From NCBI GenBank assembly GCA_004369085.1, contig ML210233.1:52318-116317 (forward strand): 64,000 bases of DNA, in the 5' to 3' direction. A model generated the notes under the pieces. It made no database searches. It was not told where the DNA came from and saw only the letters and a program-made list of their open reading frames with translations. Below, in pieces: positions 53,591 through 64,000 of this stretch (positions within the stretch are counted from its first letter, which is position 1; each line of letters starts with the position of its first letter). The stretch comes from Coprinopsis marcescibilis. Lineage: Eukaryota > Basidiomycota > Agaricomycetes > Agaricales > Psathyrellaceae. The translations under genes were made by a program, and so were the position numbers.

Positions 53591-54860
53591 TCTAGTTGAT
53601 TAATTTTTGAATATGTATCATCGTATGTAAAAATAGCATAAACTGCTGCATTCCACTTACAATCCTCGTGCCAGGGTGAGCCCAATGTCGTCGTCGTCGA
53701 AGCGTGTGTTGAATCTGAACAGGAAAAATAATGAGCGGAGATTCAAAAAAAATTGTATGTGTGATCAGATGGGGTTGCCCGAAATATTGAGCTGTGGCGG
53801 GCACTTTCGGCATGGAAGTACGAAGACCGTCGTGATAAAGCATCATGAAAAGACTAAGAGGAAAGAGACTTACACAGACAAGCTTATAATTGAACCGTCG
53901 ACATGATATGTGGGTCAGGTTTGTATCTGAAAATGTGATGTCAGTAAACTTGTTGATAGGAATAGTTCGGAGACGAGTCAGAATATTTAAAAAAAATACA
54001 GCCATGGAATTGTCATCATACCCAACCTTGCGGCGGGACAGGCGGTAATTCCTTTGAATCATCACAAGAGCAGAAGGAACTCGACTTACCTGAGTCAACC
54101 GCACGAGAAACATGACCATCGTCAAAGAAAAATCTAAGAGCGATTAATCAGTAAAAGAATAACAGAATGTTTTTGGGCGAGCGCCAGAAGAAGTCAGTTA
54201 GTGCAATATAAGCATCGCGTCAATACAACGCTCAGATACTCTAGTTTGAATTGTATGATTTTCATCGCCAAGATGCAAGGTGGTGCCCTGTTGTAAGAGT
54301 TGAGGAAAATTGCACTCACACTGTGCACTCCTTGTGCCCGTCGCGTGCGTTGAAGGCTAGAATGATTCTAGAACACAAACGTTAGTTCTGAATTATGAGA
54401 AAATGATTCAAAACCGATCAGTGTAACTATGACAAAAAATACGTTTCATCTGTGCTCCACCAAGGTTAGGCAGAACACTCGCGCGAAAAAAGAATCATCG
54501 TTTCGAAAAGATGCAAAAGCTGGATGCTTACCATGTGGCATCCAGGCTAGTTAAAAGGTTATCCAACGATGAGGTCAAAGCCCAAAAGGGAGTCGATGTT
54601 AGAAGCCATGGAAGAAGAGCGATAACCAACCAGAAAGAAAATCTTCGACATCATCAGGTGTAGGTTTAGGGCAAGGTGATGCTTTTCAGCCACAGGTGAC
54701 CGTGAGTAACCGCCTCGGTAAAGGCCGACCAGCGAATATACAAGGCTCGCTGCGTGTTCTATTACTATTAGTTTGATGTCTCTGATATTTGGCGATACAA
54801 ACAAAGCGGGATGAGACAACGACTGGTAGCGAGTCTAGCTTACGAGCGCATTGTTAGTTA
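53591..54860 (-). other. possible unresolved spliced gene, small exons
   Basis: On the minus strand several short open stretches are each flanked by good acceptor and donor sites: near 54370-54310 (IILAFNARDGHKECTV, then GTGAGT), near 54140-54090 (FFFDDGHVSRAVDSG, then GTAAGT), and near 53720-53665 (ending at GTAAGT). An 86-codon frame at 54559-54819 lies upstream. Exons of 40-60 bases occur in agaric genes, but the phases could not be chained into one protein and one candidate exon has an in-frame stop. Not called as a CDS. No family recognised. Confidence 0.25.
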
Positions 54861-55521
54861 TAAGTTATTCGTCACTCGAGATTCGATATGCAATATTCAA
54901 CGTTCAACACCTTCTCACTCGTAAGAGAACTAGGGTTACTATACGCGTGGTCTCGGCGATTACATTATATGCAGTGCGTTCGATTACATTTCTCAACTGC
55001 CTGCGATTCATATCTAACTAACCGGAATTTCCCCAGAACGTGCACCGAATGCTTGGAACTACCTTGCCTTGCAATGTGTTAGCTTCGATGTGCCTCATTT
55101 CACGTCGGATATGAGAGTGGAATCCTCATGTGATGCGCGTGGTCCTGTGTTTACATGTTCGAAGCAGTTCCGAGATTCATTTGCCCACGAACTCACAGCA
55201 ATTGGACACACTCCCAGAATTAGGAGTCTCAAGCGTGGGGAGCCTCAATGCACCCAAAACGGTACACAGATCATGGCTGCGGAGCTCTAATCGATAAAGC
55301 CCCCCAGGATGACCACGATAACCGATAACCCTCTAACAGGTACATCTATGTGCAGACAGGATCGATCTTGAGTGTACCCTCTAGACTCTCAATACCCCTC
55401 CTCTCTGCATTGGCTGACCTTCTGGAACCGTCATTTGGTCTAATCCACTGTCACATCGTTCATATCCTGCTTTAATCTCACGCCATCAAGGCTTCCAGAG
55501 CTGAAATCGTACCTCACTGAC
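54861..55521. other. intergenic, nothing recognised
   Basis: Upstream flank of the large disordered-protein gene. Short overlapping frames only. Confidence 0.45.
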
Positions 55522-58500
55522 ATGGATCCTAGCAGGTGCCCTACAATAACAGGGCAATGGCGACCGTTCCAAGTCGTACCCTTCGTATGTCTTGAGCCTA
55601 TCACACACGCCACGTCTAACGTATAATTTGCAGCTAACGAATTTCTCGGCCCCAGAATTGTCCTGCTTCATGCGGGCAAATTTAGACGAACCATTCGCAC
55701 AAAAGTTCTCTCAGTTCGTCTTGAAACTAAATATTACCGGAAGGGATTTCATAGGAATTGAAGATGATCACCTTCAAAGGTACGAATGCTTCCCCTCCCA
55801 ATAATGTTGCATCTGAAGGATTCAACAGGTTATGCGGCGCCAATGAGCCAAAGGCTTTCCGCGATTTAAAGCACTGGAAAGTAGCCCTGACAAGGCCCAA
55901 AACCCCCCATGTCAGGAATGTGTTCGCGATACCACCGTCCCCCATCGCAATCCCTGCGCCTTTTTCTGAACAACAGGATATAGACAACAATGAGGACTTT
56001 CAATTCACCTTCTCTTCGCCAGATTCAACAACCACAGACCTCTCGTATTCTTCGGAGGAAGCCCCTATCTCACCTTATGCAACGTCTTCATCCTTTCCTG
56101 ACGTACATGTCGAGTCGGACGATGAGTCCGATTCTGTCCATGATATCCTGGATCAAAATATCCAAGGACCTCATGAACAGAAGGAGAGTACCCGCTTTGA
56201 TGAAAATTACTCCGACGACGCATGTCCTCAACTCCCTCAACTCACTCCGGAGTCCCCACAGCGACACGGGGACTTGGTCGATCGAACCATCCCGCTGGCG
56301 GACGAATCAAACACCGCCCCAATTTCCCTAGGTGGCATTGGTTCCTCTTCAGCTGCTATTCGTAGCAACGGAGAAGAAGAATCCGTATATCGAACACCTA
56401 CTCCAGCCGCAGTGGAACTCCCCGCGTCCGCTGAACCGTGTTCGCACATTCATACACCGGGGTCAGTTGATCCGGGACTGCAAGTCGTCGAGGACATGTT
56501 TGGTCGCGATGCACCATTGGCAATCGCGGCTATCTCCGGTGAGCCAATCGCTCAAGAATCGACGGAACCTCCGACTGAGGGACAAGTAGTGCACGAGGAC
56601 ACCGCGAACCCAACATATGCTTGCATCAGTGATGCGAACGAGGCAAGCGACCTCCCTGCAACTCGCACTCAACCAGTCGGGCCAGCAACTTCGTCGGATG
56701 CAACACTGGATGCATCGGCCTTCGAGGACTCGTTGCAAGATACTTGGGATCTTGACGACATATGCATCGCATGGGAGCAAGAGGTTGAAGAGACAGAAGC
56801 GACAGGAGTGACACCCAACACCCAAATCATCGCTTTATCAGAGGCACCGGAAGCATCTGCGAACCGTCCACCAATTGACCTGGCGGACACAACTGCCGAT
56901 TCGTCCGCGCCATTCCATGACATTGTACGCGATCCCATTGGTAACCTGCCTTCCGCATCCTACAACCCTGCGGAGCAATCATCCATCGATATATCGTCTG
57001 CCTTTTTCACCGATCCAGGCAATGAACTTGAAACCGTCGAGGTCAGCGGTATTGCCACGGGGGACGTTGTTCCATTCATACCATCCGACCACCCTCCTCC
57101 GCATTCTGTAAATTTAGGCAACGACCCCCACGGATCGACTAGTGCGAAGGCGACTCACAATACGCAATCGCTAGAGAATTCGGTGTTGATCGCCATTTCA
57201 GCGACCGACTTTGATGGCAAGACGGCCGATTCACTTATCGAACACAAAGCTACTTTCTTCCCGCATCCAACCTCACCGACTTCACCACCCACGATTCCTG
57301 TAAACAAAGAGGATGATTCCGAGACCACCGAAGCCGAGGCTCCCTCGATTGGCACTTCTCCATACGTAGACTCGAATCTCGAAATAGGCAGGTTGACATC
57401 CCCATTGCCGTCGGAATTGGCGACTCCCTTCAGCCAGAAATCCATGGAACTGCAAGCTCACTCCGACGCCATTGCGAAAAGTGAAGGCTTTGGGAACCTT
57501 GCAGACGGAGATCACTGTGTGGAGACTGTAGGGAAAAGCTCGGTTGCTCCTCAGAGCCCAATCTATCAAATGGTCGGCGCTTTTGGTTCAGAAGGTGAAC
57601 TTCATTACGACTGTATTACCTCTCTGAACTGACATGGTGGATTAGATCTACAATTTTGCTCAAATCTGGATGACGAGGAGCACGATTTTGGAGAGGATCG
57701 CGTCAATGCCGAAGGTGCCGACGACCTAGGCTTACTGAGACCCTCATCCCCGCAGTCCGATTATGGGATGTCTGGACTATCGGCAGTAATGCAGCTGAAG
57801 ACCTTTGAAGAAGACATGGCAATCATGTCACCATCAGCCTCTCCGTTGTTGTATAGCCGCAGGCTGACTGACGCCCTCATCAGCACGGAGGCGTTGACCG
57901 ATGGCCTGCTTGGCCTAACCGTCTCGCCAGAGCTCACCCTTATCCAGACACCGGTCACAGCAACCGTTGACTATGCTCTGATATTCTCTCCAAGCACGTC
58001 ATATCGCGGCGCGTCGTACTCGGAGATTGGTCACGTCGAGGGAATCTTCGGACCATATGTGGAGGCGGGTTCAGAACTGACCACTGGAAGCAAGAGGCCC
58101 GTGTTGGAGATCGAGATCCCCGAAGTCTCGATGTTTGACGATGATTTGATATCGTCGCTGATGTCATCCTCCAGCTTATATCAATACCGGACGCATGTTT
58201 TCGACCCGACAACACAAGTCCCATCCAACACCCCATCCCTCTATCGAAGCGTCCTACCCCTGTCAGGTGGATCTGAACGCGTCAGGTACCTCGCCTCTCC
58301 ACACATGTCTATGCAGGAGAAGCGTCTTTCACACTCTAACAACATCGAACAGGGCTTTACACTGTTGAACTCGCCGATAGACATTACCAATCGCCGTGGA
58401 CACGACCGCAAGTTGGAAGTAATCACCGAAAACTTGGCTCAAGACTGCACCGAGATGCACAACAATGGACCCGCAGATGCTTCGCAACCCACCACGGCAG

Positions 58501-58688
58501 CATCGCCTTTGATCGACAAGTTGAAGAGTGTTGTTCGCGCGTTCTGGACACCCATTGGTAGTTCGGCCCAATGTCCCCCAGAACTCAATTCGTCGGTGTC
58601 GCTCCCTGGAGGTTACGACGCTGCCCCGTCTGCCCCTCAAAGCCCAGAGTTGTTGCAATACTTCCAATCATCGAGGGAGCTGCCTTGA
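55522..58688 (+). CDS. large, mostly disordered hypothetical protein
   Basis: Four exons (introns 55585-55633, 55780-55828, 57595-57645, all GT-AG and in phase) encode 1005 residues. ATG 55522 begins MDPSRCPTITGQWRPFQ. The first about 110 residues look folded (LSCFMRANLDEPF, FRDLKHWKVALTRPKTPHV). The rest is acidic and rich in Ser, Thr, Pro, Glu and Asp, with repeated short SP/TP motifs and no signal peptide, coiled coil or membrane segment. The C-terminal third regains some hydrophobic patches (EIEIPEVSMFDDDLISSLMS; PLIDKLKSVVRAFWTP). The long frame is clean, so the gene is real. I do not recognise a family; a regulatory or scaffold protein is plausible only by composition. Confidence 0.75.
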
Positions 58689-58973
58689 ATTTTCTTTCCA
58701 TTTCTACTATTATGCTGGTCATCTCTCTGGGTTTGTTTTATATCTTCAGGGCTTCATGTCTGTAATATGTTTGCCATTTTGGTTCTGTTTCTCTAATCGT
58801 ACTTTATTATGCATCCCATTTATTCTGTCTGTATATCTATGGTTGTCTTCGTCTTTGTAGCTAGCCCGTCATGTACCGGCCCAGATCTGTATTAGTCGCT
58901 TTGCTGTGGACGTTTCTCTGTACTATCACTTCTGCATCTCCCTGTATAATATACAATCCGTTCCTTTTTTCTT

Positions 58974-60072
58974 TTATTCTACGAGGATATTTGGTCGTGC
59001 ACTCCAAAACTCGTCGCGTATAATATCAGTGTGTATCACAACCACCCGAGTCCGAGGTTTGGCCTTGACTGCCCTTTTCTTCTGTTTCTTGGATTTCGCT
59101 GAGTCTGGACTTGTCGCAGGCTGTTCACATTCTGAACTCGGTGTCGCAGTATTTTCAATAGCCGAAGCCACTTGCTCAATTGCAGGGGTTGGCTGAAGAG
59201 GATGCGATAAGAAGGCCGACTCAATTGGTAAGATCGGGTACACGGACCTCTGGCTCCTCCTCGCGCACGAGAATGGTTCCTTTGCGGAAACGAGGATCAA
59301 GTTGGTTGTAGTTGATCTTGAATCTGGAGAACAGAATTTCATGTTTGTCCTTCGAGTAGGTTCCCTGTGGGTCACAATTAGAATCGGTCTATGGCCGGAA
59401 TGATGCGATGCACTTACCCGAAGAGTCGCATGTGCTTCTGTCGTTGTCTGTCCCCCTTGTTGAACTAGAGCCCAAAACGTGGTGTTGTAGAGATTGTTGA
59501 TGTGCGTATCAGCTTGCCTCCATGCGAAGTAATCGCGTATCTCTCGTTCTCCGGGGTACACCACGATCCGACCATCGAAAGATGGCGGGTACTCCAGAGG
59601 TTTGTCAGGAAAGTAGGTTGCCCATCTAAACACGTAGCAAGACGTGAAGTAGGATGTCAAGGTCGAGACGATCTTTGATTGTCGTCGATTGTATAGACTC
59701 GTTGATTTTTTCAACAGAAAACTGGGTAGATCGAAGCGGTTAGCTTGACGCTGAAAAGCAAATTGCTCGGGCATGCACACCTGTATTCGTCAGATTCTCC
59801 GAACGCTAGAACGATGTCAGGATACTCTTCCATGACATCCCTGGCCGCATGGTCCATCAGCTGTAGAGCCCGGACATCGTTGGGCTTTTCGAAGTTGTGT
59901 TCGGCTGAAAATCTATGATGCTTCAATAAGGACTTCAATAGCGATAATAGCTCCACGTACAATCCTACCGATGAAATGAATGGCCGTCCAGGCGGAACAA
60001 AAGAAATGTTCCTGGAAGAAGGGGGTCAGGAAGCTCGAAATTCTTCACGTATTCATATTTCGAATTTGCCAT
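58974..60072 (-). CDS. THG1: tRNA-His guanylyltransferase
   Basis: ATG 60072 ([16 protein letters not shown]) starts the Thg1 fold: [12 protein letters not shown], intron, [20 protein letters not shown], then [27 protein letters not shown] and [37 protein letters not shown]. The metal-binding Asp residues lie in RLDGHSF and GESDEY. An intron (GTCCGT to CTCTTCAG) just before the tail removes an in-frame stop. The C-terminal tail is Ser/Ala/Lys-rich ([14 protein letters not shown]) and ends ARPNILVE with the stop at 58974. The enzyme adds the essential G-1 to tRNA-His in reverse (3'-5') polymerisation. An upstream in-frame GTG extension was not used. The gene is divergent from UBP8. Confidence 0.93.
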
Positions 60073-60311
60073 GGTGAGGGGTCGAACCAAAGTTCTGTGG
60101 AAGCGCTTGGCAGCAGTGCACAAAGGCAATTTGATGGACTTACGTAAGCTAATACCACCGACAATGCTGGTCGCGCGGCTCTCGAGTCTCCTGAGGGCTG
60201 TGACCGCGTTCGACAACGTCCCAGCATCGTACACAACGACCACCGGCCTTTGAGCGACGAGGGCCCTCCACTCTGCCCTTTGAGGCTTGAAATCTGGTTA
60301 CCGAGTTCATT
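60073..60311. promoter_or_regulatory. bidirectional promoter, THG1 / UBP8
   Basis: Only 239 bases lie between the two divergent ATG codons, so the genes must share one compact promoter region. No TATA box is obvious, as usual for housekeeping genes. Confidence 0.6.
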
Positions 60312-62618
60312 ATGCTCGAACAGGGCTCGACATGTCCTCATATCAAGGCTGAACTTGGGGAAAACGGGACAACCATCATTACAAAGTATAAAACGGTCCT
60401 CGCATGGAATGTGAACCGTTTACAAGCTGTGAGGACTTCCGCGAAACGTAGAAGGGTGAGTCTCTCTGGTCTTTGGCAGTGCTGAGGTGGACTGAACGAC
60501 GGCCCGTGATGAAGATAGCAGCCCCTTCATGTGGCGCGTGCGGCTTGGCGCTCTCAAGACCACTGGCTTGTCTTCACTGTGAATTTACGGGATGCTGGGA
60601 TAACCAGCACGCTTTAGAACATTTGAGAGACGCTGAACACTCGTTTTGCAAGTCTACTCTTCGCCGATTTAGTCCAGCTAAACTGACGCTTGTACTCATG
60701 TTCGCTAGGCGCTGACGTCAAGACGGGTGCAATATTCTGTTCGCAATGCAACGATTTCATTTACGACGCTGAGATGGAGGAAATATCTTTGGAGGCGATA
60801 CTGGGTGCGGAGGAGAAACAGACACGATTCCAAGGTTGGTAGTCACCGTGCCTTGGGGATGTTCGTTCATTGACAGGGGTTTACAGTATCGCAAAAGCTC
60901 CGAGAACCTTTCAAGCGGTGGACTCCTGATGAGAAGGAAGCTGCTGCAGCGGAGAATTTCGTTTCACGACCTTGTCAAAGTCAGTCATTTCATTTTTTGG
61001 AAACGTTTGTATCTCAATATTTTAATACCCAAGGCCGCAGAGGATTGGTAAACCTGGGCCAAACCTGTTTTCTCAATGCCGTTCTGCAATCCCTCATACA
61101 CAATCCACTCCTACGCAACTACTTTCTGAGTGACAAGCACAACTGGCGACAGTGTAAATTGGAGACATGTACGTGTTGTGAAATGGATAGGCTCTTCACC
61201 GAGGTAGGGTGTTTCCCTTCAGTCTCTTCCGTTAGACCTTTAGTTAACGCGCTTCCCCAACGACAGATTTACTCTGAAGATGACACACCCTATTGCCCGA
61301 CTACCTTCCTCTATAATCTCTGGAGAACTTCCGAGCTATCAGGCTACGCCCAACATGATGCACACGAGTGCTTTATTGCGACTTTGAACCAGATTCATTC
61401 CACTTCGAGGGGTTCCACGAACGTGTCATGTAACTGCATTATCCACAATACCTTTGGGGGACAGCTCCAGAGTGACGTACGCTGTGAACGGTGCGGAAAT
61501 ACTACGACAGCCATCGATCCAATATTGGATATCAGTCTCGAGTTGAAGACGAAGGGCGGGGATCTCGCATCGGCAGAGAACACGCTTGCGGCGTGTTTAA
61601 GGCGGTGAGCCCGAAACCTACAATCCATGCCATGTACGTCGGCTGACGGACAGTCTATTTTTAGGTTTACACTACCGGAGAAGCTCGGCGTGAAGGAATA
61701 TACTTGCACCAAGTGTACGAAGATTGCCCATGTATGTCCACCCTCCATCTTTGTGCCATGATGTAAATGATCAATCTAACTTCAATTGCAGGAAGCTAGT
61801 AAGCGCATGAGTATTCGACAATTGCCGCCTGTGCTCAGCTTTCAATTCAAGGTTGGGATGCATCTATCCTGTGATTTTATGATCTTCCCAACTCACGGAG
61901 CTTGATTTAGCGTTTTGAACAGAAGACGAACGATAAGACATCGACTCGGAAACTGGACACCCCCGTCCGTATTCCCGCTTCAATAAACATGGCACCATAC
62001 ACCTCTGCCCTTGTCCGAGAAATGGACAAAGAAACAGGATCAGGTGCTGGGGCTGGTGTTCCATTTGTGTGAGCTTGCCGGTAATACGCTATATCCGCCT
62101 CCTCTGATAATCTTTCCCTTCATAGATACCCAGGACCAGAAATCTTATATGAATATGATCTTTTTGGTGTAATCAATCATGAAGGTCAGATTGATAACGG
62201 TCACTATACAAATTTTGCTAGATTCGAAGATGAGGTATGTCCTGTCAGCGAAGATGGTGGCTCTGGTGCTGATGTAGGATGGTTCATAGTGGTACCGATT
62301 CGATGACGACAAGTCAGTTCCTTTCGTCCGATTTTGACTGTTCTGGTTCTTATGTTAACATATCCTAGGGTCACCCATTCGAGCTTAGGTGCATGTCTAA
62401 GCTCCAACGTTTATATGTGCTTTTATGCGAAGCGACATCTCGATTATAAGCCTTACATGACGCCCACCTACATTCGGGAGATGGAGAAGAAGGAGAAAGA
62501 GAAGGAAAGGGAAAAGGAAAGGGCAGAAAAGGATGGTACTGGGAAGGGAAAGGAGAAGTCCAAGGACAAGGACGTGGTGATGAGGGAGATTGATGATGCT
62601 CTCCTCGCAACTGTGTAA
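60312..62618 (+). CDS. UBP8: SAGA-complex ubiquitin protease UBP8/USP22
   Basis: ATG 60312 (MLEQGSTCPHIKAELGE) begins a ZnF-UBP domain: CPH, CGACGLALSRPLACLHCEF, HLRDAEHSFC, GAIFCSQCNDFIYDAEM. The catalytic USP domain follows: REPFKRWTPDEKEAAA, the Cys box RRGLVNLGQTCFLNAVLQSL, NPLLRNYFLSDKHN, YAQHDAHECF, two CxxC pairs, and the His box INHEGQIDNGHYTNFARF, ending WYRFDDDKVTHSSL and FYAKRHLDYKP. About ten short introns interrupt it, including a GC-AG intron (60648-60708). Ubp8 removes ubiquitin from histone H2B with Sgf11, Sus1 and Sgf73. The C-terminus adds a highly charged Lys/Glu-rich run after TYIREMEKKEK. An alternative ATG at 60404 was rejected because it soon meets a stop. Confidence 0.93.
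60648..60708 (+). other. UBP8: GC-AG intron in UBP8
   Basis: Donor T|GCAAGT and acceptor CTAG join HSF-C to ADVKTGAIFCSQC in frame (phase 1). No GT donor nearby gives an open frame. GC-AG introns are a known minority class with exactly this donor consensus. Confidence 0.75.
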
Positions 62619-62801
62619 CCCGTAGTGGGGTAAGCTTGGTTTGTGCTCCTTCGTGCTTTGCCTGTCGCTATGCTGTATCATATGTAGTGATTTAGTTGTT
62701 ATCGTTAATTCCAGGGCTTGTCGTGGTTGTCGAATGAGTAGTCTAGAATGGAGTGGTATATAGCAATCAAGGTTTGGAAGGATATAAGCCCCAGTCATAT
62801 T

Positions 62802-63528
62802 TCAGCAGGGCAGGACGCCGACTTTACGTCCTGAATCTAGAATTGAAATGGCCTGTCGGATCTCAACGAACCAGGTCAGTCCTTTGTTGTAGCTTCCGAA
62901 GGTTGGCGAACCGGGATATTTCATGGCGTGAAGTGTTGACTTGTAGGGAAGCGCGTGAAGGTGTAGGTGCAGGTGGTTCACCGAATTGAATGGTGGAATG
63001 TGGAATCCCATTCTACACAAGAGAAAACAATGTCAGAAAACGGGAGCTGTATGGCAGGGACGGCGGACCTTCTGTCCTTTTCTGGGACGTTGAACCTGTC
63101 GAAAAGGTCGATCCCTGCCTTCTCCATTGCTTTCACTGAGCTTACGCGTTAGGCACAAGCGACTTGATAACAGGGATAGCAGCTCACGGAGTGGAACATC
63201 CTCCCTGGACATCGTCCTTACGCTTTCTAATGCAGTTTAGTCCCCAGTCGAATTGCTGTTGAGCCATCGTACCGACATGTCGCTTCGGACAAATGAGAAT
63301 ATGGTGCTTTGCAGCAGGTCTATAGTCTTCGAACGCGACCAATTCTTCACTCTAGCATAGATGATATATCTTAAGCACATTGGGGAGCCCGAGAACTAGG
63401 GAAACGCCGTGACTCACCTGCCATATAATTTTGAAGCGCTCAGGTCGATCCAGAATTCCACAGAAAATACAGGTCATCCTGGAATCCCGCTTGATAAATG
63501 GAAACCAGCTGGTTAAACAGTCTAGCAT
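62802..63528 (-). CDS. HIT-family (histidine triad) protein
   Basis: ATG 63528 (MLDCLTSWFPFIKRDSRM) leads to TCIFCGILDRPERFKIIWQ, intron, SEELVAFEDYRPAAKHHILICPKRH, then after further introns MGFHIPPFNSVNHLHLHLHALPY. The HxHxHxH run holds the histidine-triad active site used for nucleotide hydrolysis or transfer. CxxC at CIFCG and the His of KHHILI are typical of the zinc-binding subgroup near aprataxin and bacterial-type HIT proteins. The tail ends VRQ-type helix ISILDSGRKVGVLPC with a stop at 62802. About four exons; joins in the middle (RTMSREDVPLREL) are tentative. The natural substrate is unknown. Convergent with UBP8 only 180 bases away. Confidence 0.82.
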
Positions 63529-64000
63529 AGGCTGTATAAATCAATAATTGAGGTCCAGTAAGTTGGGAACAAGGGGTATCATTTGCAGTTTGGTAAGTCT
63601 AGAAAAAGTGAAGTGAAGGCAATATAGGACACTGTGGCGGGTGGATATCGATTAGGGCCTAGCGTGGGAAGATCCGTATCCGACCCGCGGCCAAAACCGT
63701 GGATGCCGCTGTTGGCGGATACGGTTACGGATATGAAACCACGGATTGTGGTTTCATCCACGCAGTCGAAGTCAAGATTCCCTTTTTAATGCAAAAATCA
63801 TGTTAAATATAATAGTACAGCTATTTTACACTTCTTTTACATGTGTTTCACCCCCAAATGTACATAAAATGAGTCATAATAACACCGATAAAAATGCAAA
63901 AAATTCAAGAAAATCTGGAGAAAATTGAAAAATATTTCGAGAGCCTGGAAAAAGATAGAAAAGCTGGAGGAAAGAACAATACCAAAGAATAGTGATGTGG
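63529..64000. repeat. repeat-like sequence with palindrome, AT-rich end
   Basis: Contains a perfect 10-base inverted repeat, ATGAAACCAC (63733-63742) and GTGGTTTCAT (63748-63757), around a 5-base loop. GGATACGG/GGATATG variants surround it, preceded by a CG-rich stretch with ATCCGTATCCG wording. After 63780 the sequence turns strongly AT-rich. Simple CCGTATCCG-type arrays flank mobile elements in many agaric genomes, but here no terminal repeats or coding frame can be shown and the window ends. Confidence 0.35.

Noticed and set aside
60073..60243. N-terminal extension of THG1 as a mitochondrial presequence
   Set aside because: The upstream frame is open but begins at GTG, not ATG, and the ATG at 60072 starts the conserved family beginning.
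59965..60341. 98-codon minus frame starting with MRTCRALFEHNE
   Set aside because: It runs out of frame over the first exon of THG1 and has no family match.
60404..60450. ATG at 60404 as the UBP8 start (MECEPFTSCEDF)
   Set aside because: This frame meets TAG before the GTGAGT donor, and the phase does not fit exon 2. The frame from ATG 60312 fits and supplies the expected Cys-Pro-His.

Overview
This window looks like part of a nuclear chromosome of a mushroom-forming basidiomycete (Agaricomycetes). Coding regions are cut by many short GT-AG introns, mostly 48-67 bases, and genes lie on both strands with 0.1-1 kb between them. The protein families fit that group: BTB and F-box proteins of the agaric type, DUF1996 and DUF6533-like membrane proteins, a secreted M43 metalloprotease pair, a bicupin oxalate decarboxylase, a fungal protoglobin, and conserved housekeeping genes. 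No rRNA, tRNA, CRISPR array or intact transposon was found. All exon structures were worked out by eye from splice consensus, reading phase and remembered family patterns, so internal boundaries are less certain than gene identities.

Layout. 1-9.7 kb: a poorly resolved spliced locus (about 1.15-2.62 kb, +), a Ser/Pro-rich protein of unknown function (3.4-4.7 kb, +), a BTB/POZ protein with an unexplained frame change (5.5-6.6 kb, +), and an F-box protein with many introns (6.8-9.7 kb, -). 10-16.6 kb: a secreted DUF1996 protein with a Ser/Thr/Pro-rich tail (-), a decayed or unresolved spliced locus (-), and an SRPK-like kinase (-). 17-21.4 kb: two tandem paralogous secreted proteins of unknown function (+), the least described genes here. 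21.5-28.2 kb: a TMEM53/DUF829 hydrolase-like protein (-), protein phosphatase methylesterase PPE1 (+), and two tandem secreted M43 metalloproteases (-). 28.2-31.7 kb: a DUF6533-like membrane protein (-) and a remnant of a second copy.

32.4-45.1 kb is a dense housekeeping block: ribosome-biogenesis AAA ATPase RIX7 (-), an allantoate-permease-type MFS transporter (+), the DEAH helicase PRP43 (-), an Ecm11-like protein (-), and a protoglobin with Cys-Pro motifs in its N-terminal tail (-). 45.1-47.8 kb is gene-poor. An F-box/LRR-type protein (47.8-49.7 kb, +) and a secreted oxalate decarboxylase (50.0-52.5 kb, -) follow, then about 3 kb with no recognised gene. 55.5-63.5 kb holds a very large, probably disordered protein (+), tRNA-His guanylyltransferase THG1 (-) head-to-head with SAGA deubiquitinase UBP8 (+, with a GC-AG intron), and a HIT-family protein (-). 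The right end carries a palindromic, AT-rich, repeat-like sequence.

Functional links are modest, as expected for a fungal chromosome. RIX7 and PRP43 both act in ribosome assembly, and PRP43 also in spliceosome disassembly. THG1 and UBP8 share a 239-base divergent promoter. DUF1996, the tandem pair, the M43 pair and oxalate decarboxylase make up a secreted or extracellular-facing set.
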